From assembly GCA_002423105.1 (NCBI GenBank), contig DIUT01000063.1, positions 170 through 64,169 of the forward strand: a stretch of DNA of 64,000 bases, given 5' to 3'. Positions 56,212 to 64,000 of this stretch are shown piece by piece (the stretch's first letter is position 1; each line of letters starts with the position of its first letter). The DNA is from Geobacter sp. UBA6151. GTDB taxonomy: Bacteria > Desulfobacterota > Desulfuromonadia > Geobacterales > Pseudopelobacteraceae. The notes under the pieces are model-generated. The model did no database searches. It saw only the letters and a program-made list of their open reading frames with translations, and was not told the DNA's origin. Position numbers and translations under genes: made by a program.

Positions 56212-58844
56212 GGGCTGTACCGGATGTTTTGTAGACGCAGTTGCAACCAGTGAACTTCTTTCTTCAGGTTAAAATTGCGCAGTGCATGAACCGTTTCCCC
56301 AGCTATCCGCTGTGTTACGCTGGGCAGGTTAAACAACGGGGTTGCCTTGCCAAATGAACCCGGCACCGACATGGGCTGAACAGGTGGTGATGCTTTTGTC
56401 TCCTCAAGCCGCATGCCGATCCAGCCGTTCTGGAGTATCAGGGCAAGGGGACGGGTAAAGCTGCTGGTGGCATGCCGGTTAAGTTCATCCCGGGCTGTTA
56501 CATAAAAGAAGCGGGCTTTTTCCAAAAAGAGTTCCTGTTTTTCCGGAGGTGCATAGCGGGATGCCTGAAACAGGATGACGCTTTTGCGCAGATCCTGCGC
56601 TGGCCAGGTTTCATTGGGGTATTCAAGGATTTCAGGCTTCTCCAGGTAGGGGTATTCGTGCTCCAGCATCCACCCGGCATAGGACAGCAGACCGTTTCTG
56701 GCATAGTTGAATTGATCATCCAACTCATCCATCTCGCACTTTTTATCCAGATATTTGGACACGCTAACCAGCAGTACCGTGTATGACCAGGCATCTTCGG
56801 CATTAAGCAGGTCACGGGCATCAATATCATCTTCCGGGTGCAGGGTGCCGCGAATAAGCGTTTCCGCCTGTTCCAGAAACTGCCTTCCGCCACCGGCCTC
56901 AAAGGCATCCAGACAGGCGCTTATGGCGTTGCCGGTGCCGCGGGACATGGGATAGTGCGGAAATGGCCTGCCGGTGCCGTTTTCGGAGGCGCAGAGCTGC
57001 CTGCCGTAACGGACAGCCTTTTTAAGGGTGGCCAGCACGGTTTGTGAGCCGTTCAGCGAATTGAGGCTCCAGGTGGCCAGCTTGATGACCGCCTGCCGGT
57101 ATTCCTCGTTACCTGTCCGAAAGTAGTGCAGGAGCAGGCCGGAGGTGTAGCAATGTTCGGCCCCCGGACCACCGCCGCAAAAAAGTGGGTTTTTCATCTG
57201 AAGATGCTCGCGGGAGTATGAACGATGGGTTGCCAGACCGGCCGGGATATAGTGATCCGTGTGCCAGAAAAGCCCGTTGTTGTACTCTTCCCGGTCCTGA
57301 TCGGTGTGGTAGATGTCGATATCCAGCAGATGGCGGGCCAGATCGGCAGCCAGTACTCCCCACAACGGAATGCCGGTGGCAAAGAACTTGCGGTACATGC
57401 CGGCGCAAATGTCATACTGATTGCTGTAATGGGAGATGAAGGTTTCACTCCCCTTATGGTAGAACGCCTCATGGTCGGCATAGATATCGCCGAAGTTCCG
57501 CCAGCCGAACTCATCAATGATTTCCCGCTTTGCCAACACCTCTTCCGGGCCATTTACAAAAAGATCGATAAGGTCATAGGTATTGTTACCTTTGGCAGCG
57601 GGGATTGGCAGGTCAACCATGACCGATGATTGTTGATAGAGTTCCGGGGCAGCCATAACCGTCAGAGGTGTGCGGAACCAGGCCTGTTCTTTGGATGAAG
57701 TGGCAAAATCAAGATGTACGGTTGCGGTTTTCTGCTCTCCACCTTGCAGCTCATGCAGGTCAGGGAAACAGCCGGGGAACAGGGCTATTTTGAGTGCGGT
57801 CTGGTCCGCTTCAATGGCTTTGGGGAACTCTTGCCAGAATCCGGGCATGCCAACTGCCATGCCGTTTCCTGCGTTCCCGCACCAGACAACGGGAAGAGCC
57901 CGGTCGCCATACTGGGGCAGTCCGTCACCCATCTGTAGTTTGAATCCCTGGATGGTAAACGGAACCTCGCCCTGCCAATTGCGATGCAGCGGGCTTTGCC
58001 AGTTTTTACCACCGCTGGATTCCTGGTAAATGGACAGCTGGGCACCCACTCCGTTGGAACTGTATGTGGCGGCACCCGGTTTGGGAGAACAGCTGACGGT
58101 TTTGGCAAACTCCTTCCTGAATTGGAGTTTAAGGGCCAGTTCAGAAATATACTTTGAACCTTTGTCGCCAAGATCCCATAAGCCGCCAGGATGGCGTGCC
58201 GGAGCGGGATTATGCAGGGTGAACTCCACAATGACCCGGGAGCTGTTGGCAAAAAAATGCAGACGGCTGAAATATCTGAGCTGGAATTCGTTGCCATGGT
58301 TAAAGCAACCTTCAATGCGCAGGGTCGAGCGTAAGGGGCCCTCTGTCTCAACGACAATGGAGTCTACTGAAGGCCGCAAACTGCCTCTGCTGTTCAGATC
58401 AAGCTGACAACAGGAGCTGTCCTGCATCAGAATATCCTGGCCTCCTGCCACAATGCGTGAAAATGGGCGAAACCCCCGTGCATCGATGGAAAACGCGGCA
58501 GTGCCGGTGGTGACCAGCCAGCTGTCAACCCCAGGGAAAATTTTCAGTGCCGGTGAGGCATCGGGAAATCTGTCCCTGCTCTGAATCAGATGATAGCTTA
58601 CGCAGCCGTCTGCCGGAACGGTTGCAGAAAAGTCCAGCAACAGCCACTTGAGCGAGCCGTCAGGCCACTGCTTCAGGACAGTTGTCTGTACCGGCTGCAA
58701 GGTGCCCTGCGGGTTGGCCACGGCAAGCGCGGTCTGCCCGGAAAGCTCACCCTTGGGAAAGGGAATGCCGATTCTGACAAACTCATCCGTACGCTTCGAT
58801 CCGTCACGTTCAATCAGTATCAGTTCTTTTTTAATCACGTTCAC
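56208..58844 (-). CDS. PcRGLX/YetA-like protein (predicted polysaccharide lyase fold)
   Basis: A GTG at 58844 is preferred (AAGG upstream); an earlier ATG-type reading from 59003 only repeats the overlapping gene in another frame. 878 residues. The N-terminus (RIGIPFPKGELSG, LKQWPDGSLKWLLLDF) looks like the RIFT-barrel domain of PcRGLX/YetA rhamnogalacturonan-lyase-like proteins (PL26 relatives), followed by a beta-rich middle and an alpha/alpha-toroid-like C-terminal half (FWHTDHYIPAGL, CGGGPGAEHCYTSGLLLHYF). No signal peptide is seen, so a cytoplasmic place or unusual export must be assumed. The role in the exopolysaccharide operon is unknown. Confidence 0.7.
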   Translation of the reverse strand: MNVIKKELILIERDGSKRTDEFVRIGIPFPKGELSGQTALAVANPQGTLQPVQTTVLKQWPDGSLKWLLLDFSATVPADGCVSYHLIQSRDRFPDASPALKIFPGVDSWLVTTGTAAFSIDARGFRPFSRIVAGGQDILMQDSSCCQLDLNSRGSLRPSVDSIVVETEGPLRSTLRIEGCFNHGNEFQLRYFSRLHFFANSSRVIVEFTLHNPAPARHPGGLWDLGDKGSKYISELALKLQFRKEFAKTVSCSPKPGAATYSSNGVGAQLSIYQESSGGKNWQSPLHRNWQGEVPFTIQGFKLQMGDGLPQYGDRALPVVWCGNAGNGMAVGMPGFWQEFPKAIEADQTALKIALFPGCFPDLHELQGGEQKTATVHLDFATSSKEQAWFRTPLTVMAAPELYQQSSVMVDLPIPAAKGNNTYDLIDLFVNGPEEVLAKREIIDEFGWRNFGDIYADHEAFYHKGSETFISHYSNQYDICAGMYRKFFATGIPLWGVLAADLARHLLDIDIYHTDQDREEYNNGLFWHTDHYIPAGLATHRSYSREHLQMKNPLFCGGGPGAEHCYTSGLLLHYFRTGNEEYRQAVIKLATWSLNSLNGSQTVLATLKKAVRYGRQLCASENGTGRPFPHYPMSRGTGNAISACLDAFEAGGGRQFLEQAETLIRGTLHPEDDIDARDLLNAEDAWSYTVLLVSVSKYLDKKCEMDELDDQFNYARNGLLSYAGWMLEHEYPYLEKPEILEYPNETWPAQDLRKSVILFQASRYAPPEKQELFLEKARFFYVTARDELNRHATSSFTRPLALILQNGWIGMRLEETKASPPVQPMSVPGSFGKATPLFNLPSVTQRIAGETVHALRNFNLKKEVHWLQLRLQNIRYSP

Positions 58845-60597
58845 CACCGCCTTGTAACGTTTCAGGTTCCTGGGCAGATTGAGGCAGACCGGCAAAACAG
58901 GCGTAATACTCTTCCATCCGCTGCACGCGTCTGCTGAAGGAAAAGTGCGTGTTGACCTGCTGACGGCAGGCTTCGCCGCAGGCGTTGCGCAACTGCGGAT
59001 CACTGAGCAGGTTCAGCACATGCCCGGCAAGTCCCGGGGCATCACCGGCGGGGGTTAGAAAACCGCCGCAGTCATGGTTTAAGAGCTCCGGAATCCCGCC
59101 CACAGCCGTGGAGACCGACGGTATGCCCATGGCCATTGCCTCCAGCAGGGTGTTGGGCATCCCTTCCGTTATGGAGGTCATCAGAAAAATATCGAAGGAG
59201 GCATAGATGTCGGGCAGGTCCGTGCGATGGCCGGTAAAGGTGATCAGGTGCGACAGGTTGCGCCGGGCAACCTCTTCACGCGCTTTTGTCAACTCATCGC
59301 CATAGCCGTCACCCACAATGGCGAAACGCACGTTCGGCATGTGGGTTGCCACCGCTTCAACCACCCGGTAGAAGGTGGGCAGGTCCTTTTCACTGGTGAT
59401 GCGGGCCACGGTACCCACCAGATACTCATCCGGCCGCACCTGCAGTTCCTGTTTCAAAACCGGCTGTCCCTTGTCCGGGCGCCAGACCGACAGGTCGATG
59501 CCGTTGTGCAGCACGGTGATATCCGATCTGGACAAACCGGAGGCCACAAGCCGCTGCCGGGTATCATCGGAAACCGTGATGATCGGCTTGTGATAGCGCT
59601 GCATCAGAAACGTCAGGAGCCTACGGCGCAGCTTGAAGCCGACATAGCCGCGCAATGAGCTGAAATCCTCACGCCGCTGTATGGCGTGGGAATGGCAGGT
59701 ATGCATGACCTTTAGGCCCGGTAGCATCAGTGAAAGCAGCCAGGCATAGAGCAGGGTCTTGTCATCGTGGGTGTGGATAAGTTGCAGGTTGTGGGTTTTA
59801 ATGATGTTCTTCAGTTGTTTCAGGCAGGCTGTATCAAGCCGGCTGCCGTCGGGGATGTCGGTGTAATTGATACCGAGCCGACGCGCCATGTCAGGTATCT
59901 GGAATTCAAGATCCCAGGGTTGCCGGAGATACACCACCATCACAAATACCTTGTCCGGATCGTGTTGTGCAGCAGAGTTGAGGACTGTCTTGTCCGGACC
60001 ACCACCACCTTTGTAGGAACCGCGAAAATCCATGATGCGGGGGATGGGTCGGGCTGAGGGATCAGCCTGTATGGTTGTCTTGTCATCGCGCGTTTTGAAG
60101 CGACAGGGAGAGCCGATGGCAACGGTATTGGCCTGCATCGAGCGGGTGACCACGGCGTTTGCTCCGATGATGCAGTTATCGCCGATGGTGATATCGCCGA
60201 TAATCTTGGCACCTGCGCCGATCAGTACATTGTTGCCGATGGTTGCGGCTCTGCCGTACCCGCCCCGGTCTCCGATGGTAACACCGTGATAGAGGGTGCA
60301 GTTTTCCCCCAGAACAACGGTCGGATGAAAAAATATACCGCCAAAATGATGAATGCGAAAACCTTTGCCGATGGAGCAACAGGCAGGAATGGAAATGCCG
60401 GTGGTGATCTCGATGAATCGCTCGCAGACAAACCTGAGCGGTTGTCCTGAGAAACCGCGGAGATGCAACCAGTTAAACAGCCGGAAGACCAATATGGCCT
60501 GAAACCCCTGGGAAAGCAGCCCGGACAGCATGCTGCGCAGTGAGGTTCTGCTTGAAGGACTGAGCCGTTTCAAATCTGAGTGAATGGTTTCGAACAT
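58831..60597 (-). CDS. Fusion of serine acetyltransferase-like and GT4 glycosyltransferase domains
   Basis: The ATG at 60597 lies one base after the amidotransferase stop. 588 residues. The first ~180 are a CysE-like left-handed beta-helix (TTGISIPACCSIGKGFRIHH, GENCTLYHGVTIGDRGGYGR, hexapeptide repeats IGDNCIIGANAVV). The rest is a GT-B enzyme with HTHDDKTLLYAWLL, VGTVARITSEKDLPTFYRVV and TSITEGMPNTLLEAMAMGIP. The two parts likely acetylate and transfer a sugar in the same step. XrtA loci usually carry separate genes for these functions. Confidence 0.88.
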   Translation of the reverse strand: MFETIHSDLKRLSPSSRTSLRSMLSGLLSQGFQAILVFRLFNWLHLRGFSGQPLRFVCERFIEITTGISIPACCSIGKGFRIHHFGGIFFHPTVVLGENCTLYHGVTIGDRGGYGRAATIGNNVLIGAGAKIIGDITIGDNCIIGANAVVTRSMQANTVAIGSPCRFKTRDDKTTIQADPSARPIPRIMDFRGSYKGGGGPDKTVLNSAAQHDPDKVFVMVVYLRQPWDLEFQIPDMARRLGINYTDIPDGSRLDTACLKQLKNIIKTHNLQLIHTHDDKTLLYAWLLSLMLPGLKVMHTCHSHAIQRREDFSSLRGYVGFKLRRRLLTFLMQRYHKPIITVSDDTRQRLVASGLSRSDITVLHNGIDLSVWRPDKGQPVLKQELQVRPDEYLVGTVARITSEKDLPTFYRVVEAVATHMPNVRFAIVGDGYGDELTKAREEVARRNLSHLITFTGHRTDLPDIYASFDIFLMTSITEGMPNTLLEAMAMGIPSVSTAVGGIPELLNHDCGGFLTPAGDAPGLAGHVLNLLSDPQLRNACGEACRQQVNTHFSFSRRVQRMEEYYACFAGLPQSAQEPETLQGGGERD

Positions 60598-60598
60598 G

Positions 60599-62476
60599 TC
60601 ACACCTGCAGGTATTCCTGCTGCCAGAGCGAGAAAGAAAGCAGACTCCAGAGCAGCGTGCCGTGATTCGCCTTCTGTTCCTGATGCTCCTGCCAGAGTTG
60701 GCGAATCTGCTGCCGCTCAAAAAAGTCGGCAAGCGCTGCATGATCCAGTAAATGTTTCCGCCCAAGAGCCAGAAGATCCGTGCGGAACCAGTTGTCCAGG
60801 GGGACGGTGAAACCGTGCTTGCGACGATTGAGAATCAGTTCGGGCAAATGGGGGCTAAACGTCTTTTTCAAGAGCAGTTTGCCGGTGTTGCCCCTGATCT
60901 TCAGGCTGCTGGGCAGGGTGGCGGCAAATTCAACCACCCGGTAATCAAGCAGCGGCGCCCGCACTTCCAGGGAATTGGCCATGCTCATCCGGTCCACCTT
61001 GGTCAGAATGTCGCCGGGCAGATAGGTCTTGATATCGGTGTACAGCATGCGGGTCAGGTGATCTGCGCCATGGGTCCGGTCCCAATAGGCAAGGGTATGT
61101 TGCGCAGGATCGTATCCCCGGCAGGGCATCTGTATCCGCTTGGCCAGCAGCTTCTCCAGCATGGTGTCACTGATGAAGGTGTTGGTCCGGTAATAGGCCC
61201 GTCCCGGATCGGACAAGGCACTCTGCGTAAGGGTCGTGGCCTTGCGCATCAGGGTGTGGTTGCTGTGGCGGGCAATGCGGTTAATAGTCTGTAAAATAAG
61301 GCGCGGCACGGCCCGTCTCACCAGATCTTCCTTCAGATCCACCAGGTATTTCCGGTAGCCGCCGAAGTTTTCGTCACCACCGTCTCCGGCGAGGGCCACG
61401 GTCACCACCTTGCGTGCCAGCCGTGAAACATGAAAGGTGGGCACGGCGGAGGAATCGGCAAACGGTTCGTCAAAATAGCGGGGGAGGAGGGTGACGGTTT
61501 CAGCCAGATTCCTGTCCACCGTATACTCGGCATGATTGGTGTGGAAACGATTGGCAACTTCCCGTGCATAGGCGGTTTCATCGTGGTTTTTGTCCGCAAA
61601 GCCGATGGAGCAGGTGGTCACCGGCGTGGCCGATGAACCGGCCATCAGCGCCACTATGGCGCTGGAATCAATGCCGCCGCTTAAAAAAGCGCCCAGGGGG
61701 ACATCAGCCATCATGCGGCTGGTTGTGCTGGTGGTGATCAGGTCAAGCAGCTGTGATGCGGCGTCATCCTCATTGACCATGCTTGCCTGCGGGGAAAATT
61801 CCAGATCCCAATACTCTTTGATACTGGGTTCGCAGCCGGTTTGCACCACCATGTAGTGACCGGGCAGCAGTTTGTAGATATTTTTGAAAATTGTTTTTGG
61901 CGCAGGGATGTACAGGTACTTCAGGTAATCCACCACAGCGGTCGGCTCTACGTTCCCACTGATTCCCGGAATCCGCAGCAGCGCTTTGATCTCCGAGGCA
62001 AAGGCCACCCGGTCGGAACCGCCATGGTAATAATAGAGCGGTTTTTTACCGATCCGGTCGCGGGCCAGAAAGAGCACTTTGTCGTCGCGATCCCAGATGG
62101 CAAAGGCAAACATGCCATTGAGCCTGTCCAGGCATGCTGCTCCTTCCTGTTGGTACAAGGCCAGGATTACTTCGGTATCCGTACGGCTGCTGAAGGTGCA
62201 GCCGCGAGTGTGCAGTTCGTCACGCAGTTCCTGAAAATTATAGATTTCACCGTTAAAAACGATGACGTAACGGCCATTGGCCGAATACATCGGCTGATTT
62301 CCCTGGGGGGAGAGATCGATGATACTCAGCCGTCGGTGCCCCAGGCCCACCCATTGATCAAGGTATTCGCCGCCGGCGTCAGGTCCGCGGTGCATGATTG
62401 ACTCCCCCATGCGTTGCAGGGTGGTGCTGTCAGCGCCTGGCGAACTGCTGCGGATGAACCCGGTTATTCCGCACAC
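60599..62476 (-). CDS. asnB: Asparagine synthetase-like amidotransferase, XrtA-associated
   Basis: 625 residues. The N-terminal glutaminase begins MCGITGFIRSS, with Cys2 as nucleophile, RGPDAGGEY, and FNGEIYNFQELRDEL. The synthetase half has FLSGGIDSSAIVALM (PP-loop SGGIDSS), ALAGDGGDENFGGYRKY and YLPGDILTKVDRMSMANSLE. Proteins of this type in exosortase loci are thought to amidate uronic acid carboxylates, which fits a tviB-derived acidic sugar. Overlaps the upstream gene by 13 bases. Confidence 0.93.
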   Translation of the reverse strand: MCGITGFIRSSSPGADSTTLQRMGESIMHRGPDAGGEYLDQWVGLGHRRLSIIDLSPQGNQPMYSANGRYVIVFNGEIYNFQELRDELHTRGCTFSSRTDTEVILALYQQEGAACLDRLNGMFAFAIWDRDDKVLFLARDRIGKKPLYYYHGGSDRVAFASEIKALLRIPGISGNVEPTAVVDYLKYLYIPAPKTIFKNIYKLLPGHYMVVQTGCEPSIKEYWDLEFSPQASMVNEDDAASQLLDLITTSTTSRMMADVPLGAFLSGGIDSSAIVALMAGSSATPVTTCSIGFADKNHDETAYAREVANRFHTNHAEYTVDRNLAETVTLLPRYFDEPFADSSAVPTFHVSRLARKVVTVALAGDGGDENFGGYRKYLVDLKEDLVRRAVPRLILQTINRIARHSNHTLMRKATTLTQSALSDPGRAYYRTNTFISDTMLEKLLAKRIQMPCRGYDPAQHTLAYWDRTHGADHLTRMLYTDIKTYLPGDILTKVDRMSMANSLEVRAPLLDYRVVEFAATLPSSLKIRGNTGKLLLKKTFSPHLPELILNRRKHGFTVPLDNWFRTDLLALGRKHLLDHAALADFFERQQIRQLWQEHQEQKANHGTLLWSLLSFSLWQQEYLQV

Positions 62477-64000
62477 TTTGCAACTCCTCCGCGCCAGGTT
62501 ACCTGTTGGCCGCCGGTCAGTTCACGATACAGCCCGACCAGTGAGGCCAGGGCCAGCATGAAAAAATAGTGCAGCATGTTAATCGGGAGGATTTTTCTGA
62601 TGGTTGGCACCAGGTGGCCGGCAACAGCCAGCAGGGCGGCAAGCAGCATACCATAGAGCGCAATGGTCAGCGGGAGACGGGCGAGATGTTCAGTGACATG
62701 AATATGGAACAGCAGCAGAAAAAGCGGGATGAACAGGACACCGTTGAACCAGCGCAGCACTTTGTGCGAGATGAAGTTGAACAGCAGCAGCGGTTGTGAA
62801 TAAAGGGCAGGCAGGGAGTCTTTCGTGAGCAGGAACTGGAATCCACCGGAAATGATTCTGGCTTTACGCCGGAACTCATCGCCCAGTTCGTGGAGATTGC
62901 GTTCAAAGCCCAGCGCCTCCCGTTCATGGATTACCTGATACCCCTGCCGGGCGATGTTTACCGAGATCACAAAGTCATCCAGAATGGTATCAGTCGGCGG
63001 CGGGCTGAAAAGCTCGCGGCGGATGGCATACATGGCGCCGTCCGCGCCAACCAGCGTACCGGTGGCTCCTTCCATTTCCTGGATGAAATGCTCGATGCAG
63101 TAGTAAATCTTTTCAGAATGTCCATAACTCAGCGCATCATTCAGCAGGACTACTTTTCCTGACACAGCGCCAACCTTGGGATCATTGAAGTTACGCACCA
63201 GCTTGTGCAACGCCTGCTCCTCATACATGACATTGGCATCGGAAAAAACCACGATTTCCGTCTCAATGCGGGCCATGGCATCGTTCAAAGCGGCAATTTT
63301 TCCGCGATTTTCAGGGAAAGTGATCAGCCGTACGCCGCGTGACGCATAGTTTTCAACCAGTGTATTGGTGGCGTCGGTTGAGCCGTCTGAGGCCACGACA
63401 ATCTTCAACCGTTCCGGCGGGTAATCAAGGGTCAGGCTGTTGTCCAGTTTTACCGCAATTTCACGCTCTTCGTTATAGGCGATGATCAGCAGGGTGATTT
63501 CCGGGCAGAACTGTTCATCCTGTTTGATCTTTGTGGGCAGCAGCCGGGCAAGGGCTGCCAGTACCAGTGGATAGCCAACGTACATATAGATGATGGTGCA
63601 GAGCAGGATGTAGGCAACGCCATGAACCAGGGCTGCCGGATAGATGAAACCGGGCAGCAGGCTATACAGCGTTGCAACTATGGTGGCCAGCAGCAGGCAG
63701 GGCAGTACTAACGACAGCCGGTCACGCGAACCTTTTGTTGTCCTGACCGTTTCCCAGGTGGAGATGACCGTGCCCCGCATCCGCAGCAGGACACCGATGG
63801 CTGAGGCAAGATTCATCAAGGAGAAATAGTACGGAACAAAAAAGAGCGGGTAGTCACGCCCCTGCTTGTCCTGGCGCCAGCCGATCAGCGAAAGCAGAGC
63901 AAAGCTGCCATACAGGGCAACAAGGACGGTTGCGGCGGATACCCGTGGTTGACCGGCGCTGACTGCCAGCGCTGCCAGAAAATTGCAGCAAAGAATATAG
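62464..64000 (-). CDS. Double GT2 glycosyltransferase, 5' end beyond the window
   Basis: The frame stays open to the right edge with no start, so the gene begins outside; the TTG near 63819 is internal. The first ~65 visible residues include GSFALLSLIGW and YPLFFVPYYFSLMNLASAIG, then RGTVISTWETVRTT, which look like the C-terminal end of one GT2 enzyme. A new membrane region then leads into a complete GT2: EITLLIIAYNEEREIAVKLD, SDGSTDATN, VFSDANVMYE, GADGAMYAIRRELF, then C-terminal TMs ending LTGGQQVTWRGG, the same ending motif as the first half. It probably extends a glycan in the membrane. Confidence 0.85.
   Translation of the reverse strand, partial: YILCCNFLAALAVSAGQPRVSAATVLVALYGSFALLSLIGWRQDKQGRDYPLFFVPYYFSLMNLASAIGVLLRMRGTVISTWETVRTTKGSRDRLSLVLPCLLLATIVATLYSLLPGFIYPAALVHGVAYILLCTIIYMYVGYPLVLAALARLLPTKIKQDEQFCPEITLLIIAYNEEREIAVKLDNSLTLDYPPERLKIVVASDGSTDATNTLVENYASRGVRLITFPENRGKIAALNDAMARIETEIVVFSDANVMYEEQALHKLVRNFNDPKVGAVSGKVVLLNDALSYGHSEKIYYCIEHFIQEMEGATGTLVGADGAMYAIRRELFSPPPTDTILDDFVISVNIARQGYQVIHEREALGFERNLHELGDEFRRKARIISGGFQFLLTKDSLPALYSQPLLLFNFISHKVLRWFNGVLFIPLFLLLFHIHVTEHLARLPLTIALYGMLLAALLAVAGHLVPTIRKILPINMLHYFFMLALASLVGLYRELTGGQQVTWRGGVAKCAE

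Noticed and set aside
58845..59003. Extended N-terminus for the PcRGLX-like protein (53 extra residues)
   Set aside because: This stretch is another frame of the overlapping glycosyltransferase gene and looks like neither a signal peptide nor the family N-terminus.
63810..63819. Start codon of the last glycosyltransferase at 63819 or 63816
   Set aside because: The same frame is open to the window edge and encodes glycosyltransferase-like membrane sequence, so the start lies outside.

Overview
The window is a chromosomal segment that reads like a deltaproteobacterium of the Geobacteraceae (Geobacter/Trichlorobacter/Pelobacter type). This is inferred from the combination of genes rather than from any marker gene: a Na+-NQR operon, a DUF485/ActP acetate permease pair, a CBS-DUF294 signalling protein, GEMM-I riboswitches, and an exosortase A (XrtA)/PEP-CTERM exopolysaccharide locus with PrsK/PrsR. 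Coding density is high, and many neighbouring genes overlap by ATGA.

Region 1 (1-16.2 kb, + strand) holds ion, osmotic and envelope-stress functions: an SLC13-type permease cut by the left edge, a MscS channel, a Na/Pi cotransporter with a PhoU-like tail, the HtpX protease, a small frameshifted gene, a GGDEF protein, a coiled-coil stress protein, a P2-type cation ATPase, a secreted WSC-domain protein, a membrane-anchored trehalose-6-phosphate synthase with its phosphatase, a CBS-DUF294 protein and a voltage-gated K+ channel. Region 2 (16.2-24.0 kb, +) is a complete Na+-translocating NADH:quinone oxidoreductase operon, nqrABCDEF, followed by a ferritin-like gene, apbE, and the 56-codon maturation gene nqrM. 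Region 3 (24.6-27.1 kb, +) is DUF485-actP and a tRNA-Val(CAC) with a strong terminator.

Region 4 (27.4-34.7 kb, +) starts the XrtA locus: exosortase, EpsI, a Vi-antigen-type UDP-sugar dehydrogenase and epimerase, and the PrsK/PrsR two-component system (sigma-54 activator). Region 5 (34.9-40.5 kb) holds a secreted Ig-repeat protein on the - strand, then a PEP-CTERM protein, a dienelactone hydrolase and a ferritin-like protein on the + strand. The Ig-repeat gene has a leader with two tandem GEMM-I (cyclic dinucleotide) riboswitches. Region 6 (40.7-64 kb, mostly - strand) is polysaccharide assembly. It comprises a three-gene glycosyltransferase/adenylate-ligase operon, a PEP-CTERM gene behind a consensus sigma-54 promoter, a ParDE toxin-antitoxin pair, and an eleven-gene overlapping operon. 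That operon encodes glycosyltransferases, an XrtA-type amidotransferase, an acetyltransferase-glycosyltransferase fusion, a PcRGLX/YetA-like protein, an aminotransferase-fold protein, a polysaccharide deacetylase, a GNAT protein, an O-ligase, an APH-like kinase and a CAAX-type protease. It runs off the right edge.

The logic suggested is that sigma-54/PrsR switches on PEP-CTERM proteins that XrtA sorts, while cyclic dinucleotide signalling, sensed by two stacked aptamers, controls a large secreted carbohydrate-binding or carbohydrate-cleaving protein beside them. Three copies of a ~180-bp palindromic repeat and one 167-bp MITE-like element lie between genes.
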